Positions 1 to 9,412 of a stretch of 64,000 bases of DNA are shown piece by piece; the first letter of the stretch is position 1; every line of letters starts with the position of its first letter. Under the pieces are notes generated by a model. That model was given only the letters and a program-made list of their open reading frames with translations, had not been told where the DNA came from and did no database searches. The stretch covers positions 930,001 to 994,000 of the forward strand of contig NZ_VFML01000001.1 in the NCBI RefSeq assembly GCF_006715045.1, written 5' to 3'. The position numbers and the translations under genes were made by a program. Source of the DNA: Amycolatopsis cihanbeyliensis (lineage in GTDB: Bacteria > Actinomycetota > Actinomycetes > Mycobacteriales > Pseudonocardiaceae).

Positions 1-243
1 GGAAATGGTGACCTCGCCCGGGGGCAGGTCCAGCACGTGGATCTTGGTGCCGTGCGGGAGCTCGGCAGGCGGTACGGCGGGGATCGACCCGGACGGCCCC
101 TCGATCTCCAGCCGTTCCGTGTCGACCCCGGCGGACTCCGCCGCCGCGACCGACAGCGCGAGTCTGCCCGGTTTGGTGACGCGCAGGGAGAGTTCGGCTT
201 CGAGGGCGCTTCGTCCGGTCGCGACGGTCATGCCGGCCATCAT
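1..243 (-). CDS. N-terminal fragment, possibly transglutaminase-like protein
   Basis: About 81 residues of a minus-strand gene are visible; the rest lies beyond the left edge. It starts at ATG 243 (an in-frame ATG at 231 is also possible), 34 bases after the P450 stop codon on the same strand, so it may be cotranscribed with cyp125. The visible part looks rich in beta strands (LEAELSLRVTKPGRLALSV, then GTKIHVLDLPPGEVTIS). This recalls the N-terminal region of bacterial transglutaminase-like proteins. No catalytic Cys/His/Asp region is in view, so the family call is only a suggestion; that a coding sequence is present is more secure because the frame stays open to the edge. Confidence 0.4.
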   Translation of the reverse strand, partial: MMAGMTVATGRSALEAELSLRVTKPGRLALSVAAAESAGVDTERLEIEGPSGSIPAVPPAELPHGTKIHVLDLPPGEVTIS

Positions 244-277
244 CCCTGACCGGTCGGCGCGCCGGGTAGCGGGCGGG

Positions 278-1504
278 TTACTCGTAGGCGACCTGGTAGT
301 GCTTGATGCCGTTCAGCCAGCCCGAGCGCAGCCGGTCCGGCACGGAAACCTCCCGGATGTCCGGCATACTGTCGGCGATCGCGTTGAAGATCAGGTCGAT
401 CTCCAGCCGGGCGAGGTTCGCGCCGATGCAGTAGTGCGACCCGGTTCCGCCGAAGCCGACATGCGGATTGGGATCGCGCAGGATGTCGAACTTCGCCGGT
501 TCCGCGAAGACCTCGGGGTCGAAGTTGGCCGAGCTGTAGAACATGCCCACCCGGTCGCCCCTGGCAATGTGCTGCCCACCGAGCATCGTGTCCGCGGTCG
601 CGGTGCGCTGGAAGGCCACCACGGGCGTCGCCCAGCGCACGATCTCGTCCGGTGCCGTCTTCGGACGCTGCTGCTTGTACAGCTCCCACTGCTCCGGATG
701 ATCCAGAAAGGCCTTCATGCCATGGGTGATCGCGTTGCGCGTCGTCTCGTTGCCTGCGACGGCGAGCAGGATGACGAAGAAGCCGAACTCGTCCGAGGAC
801 AGCGACTCACCGTCGATATCGGCCTGCACCAGCCTGGTGACGATATCGTCCATCGGGCAGGCGCGCCGTTGCTCTGCCATGTTCCACGCGTAGCCCACGA
901 GCTCCGCGGAGGCGGCGATCGGTTCCACATCGTACTCGGGGTCGTCGTAGCCGATCATCTGGTTGGACCAGTCGAAGATCTTGCCCCGGTCCTCCTGCGG
1001 GATGCCGAGCAGTTCGGCGATGGCCTGTAGCGGCAGCTCACAGGCGACGTCCGCGACGAAGTCCCCGCTGCCCTTCGCCTTGGCCTGTTCGACGATCTGC
1101 CGGGCCCGGTCCCGCAGGGCTTCCTCCAGCCTGCCGATCGCCCGTGGGGTGAAGCCCTTGGAGACGATCCGGCGCAGCTTGGTGTGCTGCGGGGCGTCCA
1201 TGTTCAGCAGCACCAGCCGGTTGGCGTCCAGGCCCTCCTCCGTCATGGTCTCGTCGAACCGGATGATCGCCGTCTTCTCCCGGGAGGAGAACAGCTCGCT
1301 GTCCTTGGACACCTCCTTGACGTCCTCGAGGCGGGTGACCACCCAGTACCCGTTGTCCCCGAAGCCCGCCTTGTTGTGCGGCTGCGGGTTCCACCACACC
1401 GGCGCGGTCCGGCGCAGCTCGGCGAACTCCGCCAGCGGCAGGCGGGTGGCGTACAGGTCGGGATCGGTGAAATCGAAACCCGCGGGGATCAACGACGAGC
1501 CCAT
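278..1504 (-). CDS. cyp125: Cytochrome P450 CYP125, steroid C26-monooxygenase
   Basis: This 408-residue cytosolic P450 oxidises the terminal methyl (C26/27) of cholesterol or cholestenone to the alcohol and acid, the first step of side-chain degradation. The I-helix motif AGNETTRN (residues 250-257) and the heme-binding segment FGGTGSHYCIGANLA with Cys359 are intact. The C-terminus RSGWLNGIKHYQ is typical of CYP125 rather than CYP124 or CYP142. ATG 1504 has a GGAGG site six bases upstream. It diverges from fadA5, as Rv3545c does from Rv3546, with two KstR-type operators between them. No ferredoxin gene adjoins it, so electrons must come from elsewhere. Confidence 0.95.
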   Translation of the reverse strand: MGSSLIPAGFDFTDPDLYATRLPLAEFAELRRTAPVWWNPQPHNKAGFGDNGYWVVTRLEDVKEVSKDSELFSSREKTAIIRFDETMTEEGLDANRLVLLNMDAPQHTKLRRIVSKGFTPRAIGRLEEALRDRARQIVEQAKAKGSGDFVADVACELPLQAIAELLGIPQEDRGKIFDWSNQMIGYDDPEYDVEPIAASAELVGYAWNMAEQRRACPMDDIVTRLVQADIDGESLSSDEFGFFVILLAVAGNETTRNAITHGMKAFLDHPEQWELYKQQRPKTAPDEIVRWATPVVAFQRTATADTMLGGQHIARGDRVGMFYSSANFDPEVFAEPAKFDILRDPNPHVGFGGTGSHYCIGANLARLEIDLIFNAIADSMPDIREVSVPDRLRSGWLNGIKHYQVAYE

Positions 1505-1546
1505 CGGCTACCTCCGGTGGTCGGCTCCAGACGCCCAAAAAGAACG

Positions 1547-1560
1547 TGAAACACGTTCTA
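1547..1560. promoter_or_regulatory. KstR operator, cyp125 side
   Basis: The sequence TGAAACACGTTCTA fits the KstR core TnnAACnnGTTnnA at all eight fixed positions. It lies 43 bases upstream of the cyp125 start and inside a longer palindrome (GAACGTG-AAA-CACGTTC). KstR is a TetR-family repressor released by steroid CoA thioesters; its gene is at 42.3 kb here. Confidence 0.85.
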
Positions 1561-1687
1561 GCCACCGATTGAAGCATACGCCGTTAACCTTGGGAAGAGC
1601 CGAGTGAACACTGTTTACTCGAGCAAGCGAGATCTTGAAACTACAGGTAGAACATCCATCGCCGGAGAGTGACCAATCGGCGGTTGA

Positions 1688-2920
<1,233 letters not shown>

Positions 2921-2927
2921 GTGCTGG

Positions 2928-3428
2928 TCAGGAGCGAAGGACGATGCGGACCGCAGGGCCGTTCGGCATCCGCTCGTACCGCACCCTCGGCTCGCCGGGC
3001 CGCCAGGACTCGATGATCAGGACATCGTTGCGGACCGCGGTCAGCGTCACCCGGTCGAGCCGCAGCAGGAACAGGTCGAAGGAACCCGCCGGGGCCTCCG
3101 CCCCCACGAGCGCCTCGAACTCCGCCGGATCGGTGACCTCGACCGCCACCCCGGACAGCTTCGCGTCACCCTCCTCCATCGAGGCCTCACCCGGATTGGT
3201 GTGCAACGCGTAGCGTGGGTCGCGACGCAGGTCCCGCGCCTTCACCGCGCCCAGCATCATCCCGATGGTGAGGTCCGGGCCACGGAACTCGACCTCGGTG
3301 CCGCTGAGCCGCGGTGAGCCGTCCCGCCGCAGCGTGGCCAGCACGTGGTGGTTGTACTCTTCCAGCCGCGCGCGGACCTCGGCGGCCAAGCCGGGTGCTT
3401 CCGCTTCGAACCGCTGCCATGTCGTCAT
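2928..3428 (-). CDS. Pyridoxamine-5'-phosphate-oxidase-fold FMN/F420-binding protein
   Basis: This 166-residue single-domain protein starts at ATG 3428. The opening (LEEYNHHVLATLRRDGSPRLSGTEVEFRG) and the basic VKARDLRRDPRYALHTNP segment are typical of the split-barrel PPOX family that binds FMN or F420. The substrate cannot be told from the sequence. It ends seven bases from the fadA5 stop on the opposite strand. In M. tuberculosis this position holds Ddn (Rv3547), an F420-dependent split-barrel enzyme, so a related redox role is possible but not shown. Confidence 0.75.
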   Translation of the reverse strand: MTTWQRFEAEAPGLAAEVRARLEEYNHHVLATLRRDGSPRLSGTEVEFRGPDLTIGMMLGAVKARDLRRDPRYALHTNPGEASMEEGDAKLSGVAVEVTDPAEFEALVGAEAPAGSFDLFLLRLDRVTLTAVRNDVLIIESWRPGEPRVRYERMPNGPAVRIVLRS

Positions 3429-3480
3429 ACAAGCAGTATCGCCCCGGGCACCGACGGTATCGCGGCGACCCCGTCACGTG

Positions 3481-3505
3481 GCGCAGGCGAGCGCTGAACC
3501 TGCGC
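3481..3505. terminator. Hairpin after the SDR pair, possible terminator
   Basis: Arms GCGCAGG (3481-3487) and CCTGCGC (3499-3505) enclose an 11-base loop, 12 bases past the stop codon of the minus-strand SDR operon. There is no T-tract, so this is only a candidate GC-hairpin terminator of the kind common in high-GC actinomycetes. Confidence 0.35.
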
Positions 3506-3516
3506 GCACCCGTGCT

Positions 3517-4422
3517 TCAGGCGCCGTAGACCGGCTCCGGCTCGGCGGCCTCGGCGATCAGCCCGGCCACCACCGGCCCGAGCTCGGCGGGCTCCCAGCG
3601 CGCGCCCTTGTCCGCGGCGGGCCCGTGCCGCCACGCCTGCGCCAGCGACACCCTGCCACCATCCACTTCGAACACCCGGCCGGTGACCTCGGCGGACTCC
3701 GTGCTGCCCAGCCAGACCACCAGCGGGGAGATGTTCTCCGGCGCCATCGCGTCGAACCCGTCCTCCGGCGCCGCCATGTCCTCGGCGAAGGCCCGTTCGG
3801 TCATCCGGGTCCGCGCCGCCGGCGCGATCGCGTTGACCGTGACCCCGTAGCGGGCGAACTCCGCCGCCGCCACCACGGTCAGCCCGGCGACCCCGGCCTT
3901 GGCCGCCGAGTAGTTGCCCTGCCCGATGCTACCGAGCAGGCCGGCGCCGGAGCTGGTGTTGATCACCCTCGCGCTCGGGGTCCTGCCGGCCTTGGCCTCG
4001 GCGCGCCAGTGCGCCACGGCATGCCGCATCGGCGCGAAATGCCCCTTCAGGTGGACCCTGATCACCGCGTCCCACTCGTCCTCGCCGAGGTTCACCAGCA
4101 TCCGGTCCCGCAGGAAGCCGGCATTGTTCACCAGCACGTCCAGCCGGCCGAACTCCTCGAGCGCGGTCCGCACCAGGTTCTCCGCGCCGGCCCAGTCGGC
4201 CACGTCGTCGGTGCTGGCCACCGCGCTGCCGCCCGCGGCGACGATCTCGGACACCACCCGCTGCGCGGGGCCGCCGGACGCGCCGTCCCCCGCCAGTCCG
4301 GTACCGGCATCGTTGACCACCACCCGCGCGCCTTCCGCGGCGAAGGCGAGGGCGTGCGCGCGGCCGATCCCGCGACCCGCGCCGGTGACGATCACGACCC
4401 GGTCGTCGACCATTCCGTTCAC
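3517..4422 (-). CDS. Short-chain dehydrogenase/reductase (Rv3548c-like)
   Basis: This 301-residue SDR has the nucleotide-binding motif TGAGRGIG near residues 12-19, the NNAG strand motif, and the catalytic Ser with YSAAK (NYSAAKAGVAG). The long C-terminal part (EVDGGRVSLAQAWRHGPAADKGARW) resembles large hydroxyacyl-CoA-dehydrogenase-type SDRs such as Rv3548c and the MFE-2 dehydrogenase domain. GTG 4422 is preferred (GGGGAG five bases upstream) and overlaps the stop of the preceding SDR gene as GTGA, so the two are translationally coupled. KstR2-controlled context suggests oxidation of a hydroxyacyl-CoA from ring C/D or the side chain; the substrate is not proven. Confidence 0.85.
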   Translation of the reverse strand: MNGMVDDRVVIVTGAGRGIGRAHALAFAAEGARVVVNDAGTGLAGDGASGGPAQRVVSEIVAAGGSAVASTDDVADWAGAENLVRTALEEFGRLDVLVNNAGFLRDRMLVNLGEDEWDAVIRVHLKGHFAPMRHAVAHWRAEAKAGRTPSARVINTSSGAGLLGSIGQGNYSAAKAGVAGLTVVAAAEFARYGVTVNAIAPAARTRMTERAFAEDMAAPEDGFDAMAPENISPLVVWLGSTESAEVTGRVFEVDGGRVSLAQAWRHGPAADKGARWEPAELGPVVAGLIAEAAEPEPVYGA

Positions 4423-5210
4423 GATTTCTCCCCGGACAACTCGGCCGTACTGGCGGAAAGGAACGCGGGGACCTCGCCCCCGCCATGCACCGCCAGCGCG
4501 GCACCACTCACATAGGACGCCAGCGGCGAGGCCAGGAACACCGCACAGGCGCCCACCTCCTCCGGCTCGGCCAGCCGCCGCAACGGGACCACCGAACCGA
4601 CGGCGGCCACCCCGGCCTCGTCGCCGTAGTGCAGGTGCGCGAGCTCGGTACGCACCATACCGACATCGAGCGCGTTCACCCGCACCTTCGGTGCCCACTC
4701 CACGGCCAGGCTGGCCGTCAGGTTGTCCAGGCCGGCCTTGGCCGCGCCGTAGGCCGCCGTGCCCGGCGAGGCACGGCAGCCGCTGACGCTACTGACATTC
4801 ACGATCGCCCCGCCGGATTCCTGTTGCTGCATCAGGGAGTTGGCCTGCTGCGCCACGGTGAGCGGGGCGAGCAGGTTCAGCGCGACCACCTTGCTGTGGA
4901 ACCGCGGGGATGCCGTGGCGGCGTCGGCGAACGGCGCGCCGCCCGCGTTGTTCACCAGCACGTCCAGCCGTCCGTGCCGATCCACGAGCTCGCCGACCAG
5001 CCGGCCGACCTGTTCGGGCTCACGGACGTCGCAGGGCAGGAACTCGGCCTCCGCACCGCCCGCGGTCACCGGCCGCTCCGGTGCGTGCCGCGCACAGACC
5101 ACGACCCGCGCGCCGGCACGGAGGAAGGATCTGGCGATCCCGGCCCCCACCCCGCGCACGCCGCCGGTCACCAGCACGACCGCGCCGTCGAGCCGCAGCT
5201 CCAGTGTCAC
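4419..5210 (-). CDS. Short-chain dehydrogenase/reductase (Rv3549c-like)
   Basis: This 263-residue classical SDR has TGGVRGVGAG near the N-terminus, LVNNAGG, VSSVSG, the YGAAK catalytic pair and a C-terminal VSGAALAVHGGGE. GTG 5210 has GGAGG seven bases upstream. It is the first gene of the pair and diverges from echA20 across a KstR2-type palindrome, as Rv3549c does from Rv3550. It belongs to the HIP-degradation regulon by position. The exact substrate is unknown. Confidence 0.85.
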   Translation of the reverse strand: MTLELRLDGAVVLVTGGVRGVGAGIARSFLRAGARVVVCARHAPERPVTAGGAEAEFLPCDVREPEQVGRLVGELVDRHGRLDVLVNNAGGAPFADAATASPRFHSKVVALNLLAPLTVAQQANSLMQQQESGGAIVNVSSVSGCRASPGTAAYGAAKAGLDNLTASLAVEWAPKVRVNALDVGMVRTELAHLHYGDEAGVAAVGSVVPLRRLAEPEEVGACAVFLASPLASYVSGAALAVHGGGEVPAFLSASTAELSGEKS

Positions 5211-5257
5211 CGGCGAACCTCCAACCGCTGGCCTGTACCCGGACACCCTGCTACCGT

Positions 5258-5275
5258 ACCAAGCAAGTGCTAGGT
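5258..5275. promoter_or_regulatory. KstR2-type operator between SDR pair and echA20
   Basis: The sequence ACCAAGCAAGTGCTAGGT is an imperfect 18-bp palindrome (ACCnAGCA / TGCTnGGT arms). It shares ACCAAGCA, TGCTAGG and spacing with the palindrome at 13507. Against the mycobacterial KstR2 motif AnCAAGnnCTTGnT it has two mismatches. It lies 17 bases upstream of the echA20 start and 47 bases upstream of the SDR start. Confidence 0.7.
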
Positions 5276-5292
5276 TTGGAAATTGGGGCGAG

Positions 5293-6051
5293 ATGTCGAC
5301 ACCGATCACCACAGACCGGGGCGAGCCCGGGATCACCACCGTCACGGTGAACGCGCCACCGGTGAACGCACTCACCGTGCGCGGCTGGTTCGACCTCGCC
5401 GAGGCGGTCACCGCCGCCGGCAGGGACCCTGCCTGCCACGTCGTGCTGCTGCGCGCGGAGGGGCGCGGGTTCAACGCGGGCGTCGACCTCAAGGAAATCC
5501 AGCGCGACGACGGGTTCCACGCGCTGATCGGCGCGAACCAGGGTTGCGCGGCCGCGTTCTCCGCGATCTACGACTGCGCGGTGCCCGTCATCGCCGCGGT
5601 ACACGGGTTCTGCCTCGGTGGCGGGATCGGCCTCGTCGGGAACGCCGACGTGGTGGTCGCGTCCGAGGACGCGAGTTTCGGACTGCCCGAAGTGGACCGT
5701 GGCGCGCTCGGCGCGGCGACACACCTGGCGCGGCTGGTCCCCCAGCACCTGATGCGCGCGCTGTACTACACCGCGAGCACCATCGACGCGCACCAGCTGC
5801 ACCACCACGGTTCGGTGTACGCGGTGGTGCCGAGGGGCGAGTTGGACGAGGCGGCGCTCGAGGTCGCCAGGCGGATCGCAACCAAGGACACCGCGGTGAT
5901 CCGGGCCGCGAAGCAGGCCATCAACGGGATCGACGTGCAGCCGGTGCACCGTAGCTACCGGTTCGAGCAGGGGTTCACCTTCGAGCTCAACCTGTCCGGC
6001 GTCTCCGACGCGGCACGGCGGGAGTTCCTGGACAACGGAGGGGAACGCTGA
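5293..6051 (+). CDS. echA20: EchA20, HIEC-CoA ring-D hydrolase (crotonase family)
   Basis: This 252-residue crotonase-fold protein hydrolyses the remaining five-membered (D) ring of the HIP-derived CoA ester during steroid C/D-ring breakdown. Visible features are the oxyanion segments NAGVDLKEI and CLGGGIGLVGNADVV, then SFGLPEVDRGALG. ATG 5293 follows GGGGCGAG. Its stop shares one base with the ipdA start (TGATG), giving a coupled echA20-ipdA-ipdB-ipdC operon in the same order as Rv3550-Rv3553. The divergent KstR2-type operator lies immediately upstream. Confidence 0.92.
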   Translation: MSTPITTDRGEPGITTVTVNAPPVNALTVRGWFDLAEAVTAAGRDPACHVVLLRAEGRGFNAGVDLKEIQRDDGFHALIGANQGCAAAFSAIYDCAVPVIAAVHGFCLGGGIGLVGNADVVVASEDASFGLPEVDRGALGAATHLARLVPQHLMRALYYTASTIDAHQLHHHGSVYAVVPRGELDEAALEVARRIATKDTAVIRAAKQAINGIDVQPVHRSYRFEQGFTFELNLSGVSDAARREFLDNGGER

Positions 6052-6914
6052 TGGCGGACAAGCGGACGACCGCGGACGAGGTGGTCGCGGAACTGACCGA
6101 CGGAATGACCATCGGAATCGGCGGCTGGGGCTCCCGCCGCAAACCGATGGCACTGGTGCGGGCGATCCTGCGCTCCTCGCTCACCGACCTGACCGTGGTG
6201 TCCTACGGCGGTCCCGATGTCGGCCTGCTGGCCTCGGCCGGCCGGATCCGCAGGCTGGTGTTCGGGTTCGTCACCCTGGACTCGATCCCGTTCGACCCGT
6301 GGTTCAACCGGGTCCGTGAGGCGGGTGAGATCGAGGTGACCGAGTACGACGAGGGCCTGTTCGGAACCGGGCTTTCCGCCGCCGCGCAACGACTTCCGTT
6401 CCTGCCGAGCCGGGCGGGCCTCGGCTCGGACGTGCCGAGGCTGAACCCGGGGCTGCGCACCGTGCGCTCCCCCTACGAGGACGGCGAGGAACTGCTCGCG
6501 GTACCCGCGCTCCGGCTGGACGCCGCGCTACTGCACCTCAACCGGGGGGACGCGCGGGGCAATGTGCAGTACCTCGGCCCGGACCCGTACTTCGACGACC
6601 TGTTCGCGCTCGCCGCCCGGCGGTGTTACGTCTCGGTGGAACGGGTCGTCGAGACACCCGAGCTGACCGCTTCGGCGCCGGTGCAGAGCCTGTTGCTGAA
6701 CCGTGGCTCGGTGCACGGCGTGGTGGAGTCGCCGCACGGCGCGCATTTCACCACTGCCGTTCCGGACTACGGCAGGGATGAGGCTTTCCAGCGGCACTAC
6801 GTCGAGTCCGCGAAGGACCCCGAGGCCTGGCCGCGGTTCGTCGACCGGTTCCTGTCCGGGGACGAGGCCGGATACCAGGCCGAGGTCACCAGGTTCGCCG
6901 AGGAGGCAGCGTGA
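6051..6914 (+). CDS. ipdA: IpdA, COCHEA-CoA hydrolase alpha subunit
   Basis: This 287-residue class I CoA-transferase-fold subunit pairs with IpdB. In studied homologues IpdAB hydrolytically opens the last steroid ring (ring C) of COCHEA-CoA rather than transferring CoA. The Gly-rich IGIGGWGSRRKPMALVRAIL and the YDEGLF segment are present; Glu101 there appears to align with the catalytic Glu of characterised IpdA proteins, by eye only. The start codon overlaps the echA20 stop and the end overlaps ipdB by four bases, consistent with an obligate complex. Confidence 0.92.
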   Translation: MADKRTTADEVVAELTDGMTIGIGGWGSRRKPMALVRAILRSSLTDLTVVSYGGPDVGLLASAGRIRRLVFGFVTLDSIPFDPWFNRVREAGEIEVTEYDEGLFGTGLSAAAQRLPFLPSRAGLGSDVPRLNPGLRTVRSPYEDGEELLAVPALRLDAALLHLNRGDARGNVQYLGPDPYFDDLFALAARRCYVSVERVVETPELTASAPVQSLLLNRGSVHGVVESPHGAHFTTAVPDYGRDEAFQRHYVESAKDPEAWPRFVDRFLSGDEAGYQAEVTRFAEEAA

Positions 6915-7654
6915 ACGCACCGACCCGCGCCGAGGTCGCCGCCGTGGCCTGCGCCGAGTTGTTCCGCGGCGACGGCGAGATCGTGGCCAGCCCGATGGGG
7001 CTGCTGCCCGCGCTCGGGGCCAGGCTGGCCCGGCTGACCTTCGAACCGGATCTGCTGCTCTCCGACGGCGAGGCGCTGCTGCTCGCCAGCACCCCGGGTG
7101 TCGAGGAGCCGGTGGTCGAGGGGTGGCAGCCGTTCCGCCGGATGCTGGACACCGTGGTGCCGCACGGGAAACGGCATGTCGTGATGGGCGCCAACCAGAT
7201 CGACCGCTACGGCAACCAGAACATCTCCGCCATCGGCGCGCACGCCAAGCCGAAACGGCAGTTGCTGGGCGTGCGGGGCGCACCGGGCAACACGGTCAAC
7301 CATCGCACCAGCTACTGGGTTCCCCGGCACAGCACGCGGGTGTTCGCCGAGCGGGTGGACGTGGTGTCCGGGGTCGGCTACGACCGGGCGCGGGAGGCGG
7401 GTGCGCGGCGCTTCCACGACGTGCACCGGGTGGTGACCAACCTCGGCGTGCTGGACTTCGGTGGGCCCGAGCACCGGATGCGGCTGGTCTCGGTACATCC
7501 GGGGGTCACCGTGGCCGAGGTGGAGTCGAGCACGGGCTTCGAGCTGGACACCACCGCGGTCGGCGAGAGCAGGCCGCCGACCGCGGAGGAGTTGCGCCTG
7601 CTGCGCGAGGTACTCGATCCCACGGCGTCGCGGGACAAGGAAGTACCGTCGTGA
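6911..7654 (+). CDS. ipdB: IpdB, COCHEA-CoA hydrolase beta subunit
   Basis: This 247-residue partner subunit of IpdA starts at GTG 6911 in a GTGA overlap with the ipdA stop. It shows the CoA-transferase beta-subunit pattern (ASPMGLLPALGARLARLT, VVMGANQIDRYGNQNISAIG, RVVTNLGVLDFG). Family members at this site act with IpdA in hydrolytic ring opening and are dedicated to steroid degradation. It overlaps ipdC by four bases. Confidence 0.92.
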   Translation: MNAPTRAEVAAVACAELFRGDGEIVASPMGLLPALGARLARLTFEPDLLLSDGEALLLASTPGVEEPVVEGWQPFRRMLDTVVPHGKRHVVMGANQIDRYGNQNISAIGAHAKPKRQLLGVRGAPGNTVNHRTSYWVPRHSTRVFAERVDVVSGVGYDRAREAGARRFHDVHRVVTNLGVLDFGGPEHRMRLVSVHPGVTVAEVESSTGFELDTTAVGESRPPTAEELRLLREVLDPTASRDKEVPS

Positions 7655-8706
7655 GTACGCTGCCGACCCGGTTGACCGAGCTGGCCGGTATCCGGCATCC
7701 GGTGGTGCAGACCGGTATGGGCTGGGTGGCCGGGCCGCGGCTGGTGTCGGCCACCGCGGAGGCGGGCGGGCTCGGCATCCTGGCCTCGGCCACCATGTCC
7801 TACGACGAACTGGCCGCGGCGATCGCCGAGACCCGCGGTCGTACCGGGGAGCCGTTCGGCGTCAACCTGCGCGCGGACGCCGAGGACGCGTCGCGCCGGG
7901 TCGACCTGCTGATTCGGGAGAACGTGCGGGTCGCCTCGTTCGCGCTGGCGCCCCGCAGGGAGCTGATCGACCGGCTCAAGGACGCCGGGGTGGTGGTCAT
8001 CCCCTCGGTCGGGGCGGCGCGGCACGCGGAGAAGGTGGCCGGCTGGGGCGCGGACGCCGTCCTGGTGCAGGGTGGCGAGGGTGGCGGGCACACCGGCGGG
8101 GTGGCGACCACGCTGCTGCTGCCCTCGGTGCTGGACGCGGTGGACATCCCGGTGATCGCCGCGGGCGGGTTCTTCGACGGTCGGGGCCTCGCCGCGGCAC
8201 TCGCCTACGGTGCGGCGGGTGTCGCGATGGGCACCAGGTTCCTGCTGACCAGGGAGAGCACCGTGCCGGAGGAGGTGAAGCGGGCCTATCTGGACCGCGG
8301 ACTCGGCGACACGGTGGTCACCCGCAAGGTCGACGGGCTGCCGCACCGGGTGCTGCGTACCGGACTGGTGGATTCGCTCGAACGATCCGGCACGGTCGGC
8401 AGCCTGGTTCGTTCTGTTCGCAACGCGGCGCGCTTCCGCAGGCTGACCGGGTCGTCCTGGCGATCCATGCTGGCCGAGGGGCTGGCCATGAAACGCGGTA
8501 CCGATCGCAGCTGGGCACAGGTGCTCATGGCCGCGAACACCCCGATGTTGTTGCGCGCGGGCCTGGTCGGCGGAGACACCTCCGCGGGGGTGCTCGCCTC
8601 CGGGCAGGTGGTCGGCCTGCTGGACGATCTGCCGAGCGTGTCCGAGCTGCTCGGGACGATGGTGGACGACGCCGCCGGGATCCTCCGCGCACTCGGCGGC
8701 CGGTGA
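7651..8706 (+). CDS. ipdC: IpdC, FMN-dependent (nitronate-monooxygenase-like) HIP-CoA reductase/dehydrogenase
   Basis: This 351-residue TIM-barrel flavoprotein of the 2-nitropropane dioxygenase family starts at GTG 7651. N-terminal HPVVQTGMGWVAGP, then VVVIPSVGAARHAEK, QGGEGGGHTGGV and the phosphate-binding IAAGGFFDGRGLAAALAYGAAGVAMGTRF mark the FMN site. In steroid degraders IpdC works on the 5-OH-HIP-CoA intermediate before ring opening by EchA20 and IpdAB. In M. tuberculosis the next gene is a ferredoxin (fdxB); here it is an unrelated acetyltransferase on the other strand. Confidence 0.9.
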   Translation: MSTLPTRLTELAGIRHPVVQTGMGWVAGPRLVSATAEAGGLGILASATMSYDELAAAIAETRGRTGEPFGVNLRADAEDASRRVDLLIRENVRVASFALAPRRELIDRLKDAGVVVIPSVGAARHAEKVAGWGADAVLVQGGEGGGHTGGVATTLLLPSVLDAVDIPVIAAGGFFDGRGLAAALAYGAAGVAMGTRFLLTRESTVPEEVKRAYLDRGLGDTVVTRKVDGLPHRVLRTGLVDSLERSGTVGSLVRSVRNAARFRRLTGSSWRSMLAEGLAMKRGTDRSWAQVLMAANTPMLLRAGLVGGDTSAGVLASGQVVGLLDDLPSVSELLGTMVDDAAGILRALGGR

Positions 8707-8709
8707 GCC

Positions 8710-9267
8710 TCACAGCTCGCGAACGACCCGGCACGGGTTGCCCGCGGCGAACACCCGCGGTGGCAGGTCCCTCGTCACCACACTGCCCGCGCCGACGACG
8801 GTGTTCTCCCCCACGGCGACCCCGGGGCAGACGATCACCCCGCCGCCGAACCACACGTTGTCGCCGATCGTGATCGGCGCCGCGGCCTCCCAGCGGGCCC
8901 GCCGCGCCTCGTGGTCCTCCATCGGGTGCAGTGCGGTAAGCAGCTGCGCCCGTGGCCCGATGGACACGTCGTCGCCGATGGTGATCCGCGCGCAGTCCAG
9001 CAGGATCGCGTCGTAGTTGAGGAAGCTGTTCGACCCGATCTCGATCAGGTAGCCGTAGTCGCACTGGAACCGCGGCATGACCCACGATCCCGACCCGATC
9101 CGGCCCAGCAGCGTGCCCAGAATCCGCCCCCGCCGCTCCGCCTCGCCCGCACCGGTCCCGTTGAACTCGTCCACGAGCTCCTGCGCCCGCCGCCGCTCGG
9201 CGACGAGTTCCGGGTCGCTGTCCTGGTACCGCTCGCCGCGCAGCATGCGCTCCTTCTGCTCACCCAC
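8710..9267 (-). CDS. Maltose/galactoside O-acetyltransferase family protein
   Basis: This 185-residue left-handed beta-helix acetyltransferase has an N-terminal Mac domain (KERMLRGERYQDSDPELVAERRRAQELV) and hexapeptide repeats (ITIGDDVSIGPRAQLLT; PITIGDNVWFGGGVIVCPGVAVGENTVVGAGSVVTRDLP). The catalytic His is likely in LLTALHP. It transfers acetyl from acetyl-CoA to a sugar or similar acceptor. It converges with ipdC (three bases apart) and is probably not part of steroid degradation. It occupies the slot that holds fdxB/Rv3555c in mycobacteria and is followed by the intergenic repeat. GTG 9267 is the likely start. Confidence 0.85.
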   Translation of the reverse strand: MGEQKERMLRGERYQDSDPELVAERRRAQELVDEFNGTGAGEAERRGRILGTLLGRIGSGSWVMPRFQCDYGYLIEIGSNSFLNYDAILLDCARITIGDDVSIGPRAQLLTALHPMEDHEARRARWEAAAPITIGDNVWFGGGVIVCPGVAVGENTVVGAGSVVTRDLPPRVFAAGNPCRVVREL

Positions 9268-9289
9268 GCCGCCAGGCTAGCGCCCATCG

Positions 9290-9412
9290 TGTTTGCCGCC
9301 CACGCCCGCGTTTGCCATTCCCGCGCACGAGTTTGCTGCTCACGTAACCGTGTTGGCCATTCATGTAACCGAGTTTGCCGTTGGCGTTGGCGAGTTTGCC
9401 GTTCGCGGGGAA
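9290..9412. repeat. Degenerate 20-22-nt tandem units (minisatellite), copy 1
   Basis: Six imperfect units of 20-22 bases follow the consensus CGWGTTTGCCRTTCRCGTARC, for example CGTGTTGGCCATTCATGTAAC and CGAGTTTGCCGTTGGCGTTGG. They lie between the acetyltransferase start and the fadA6 end and form the left part of the larger repeat. Similar units are at 31467-31572 and 62950-63046. No coding function is supported. Confidence 0.8.

Noticed and set aside
9290..9412. Possible CRISPR array
   Set aside because: Units abut without unique spacers and vary in sequence; no cas genes in the window.
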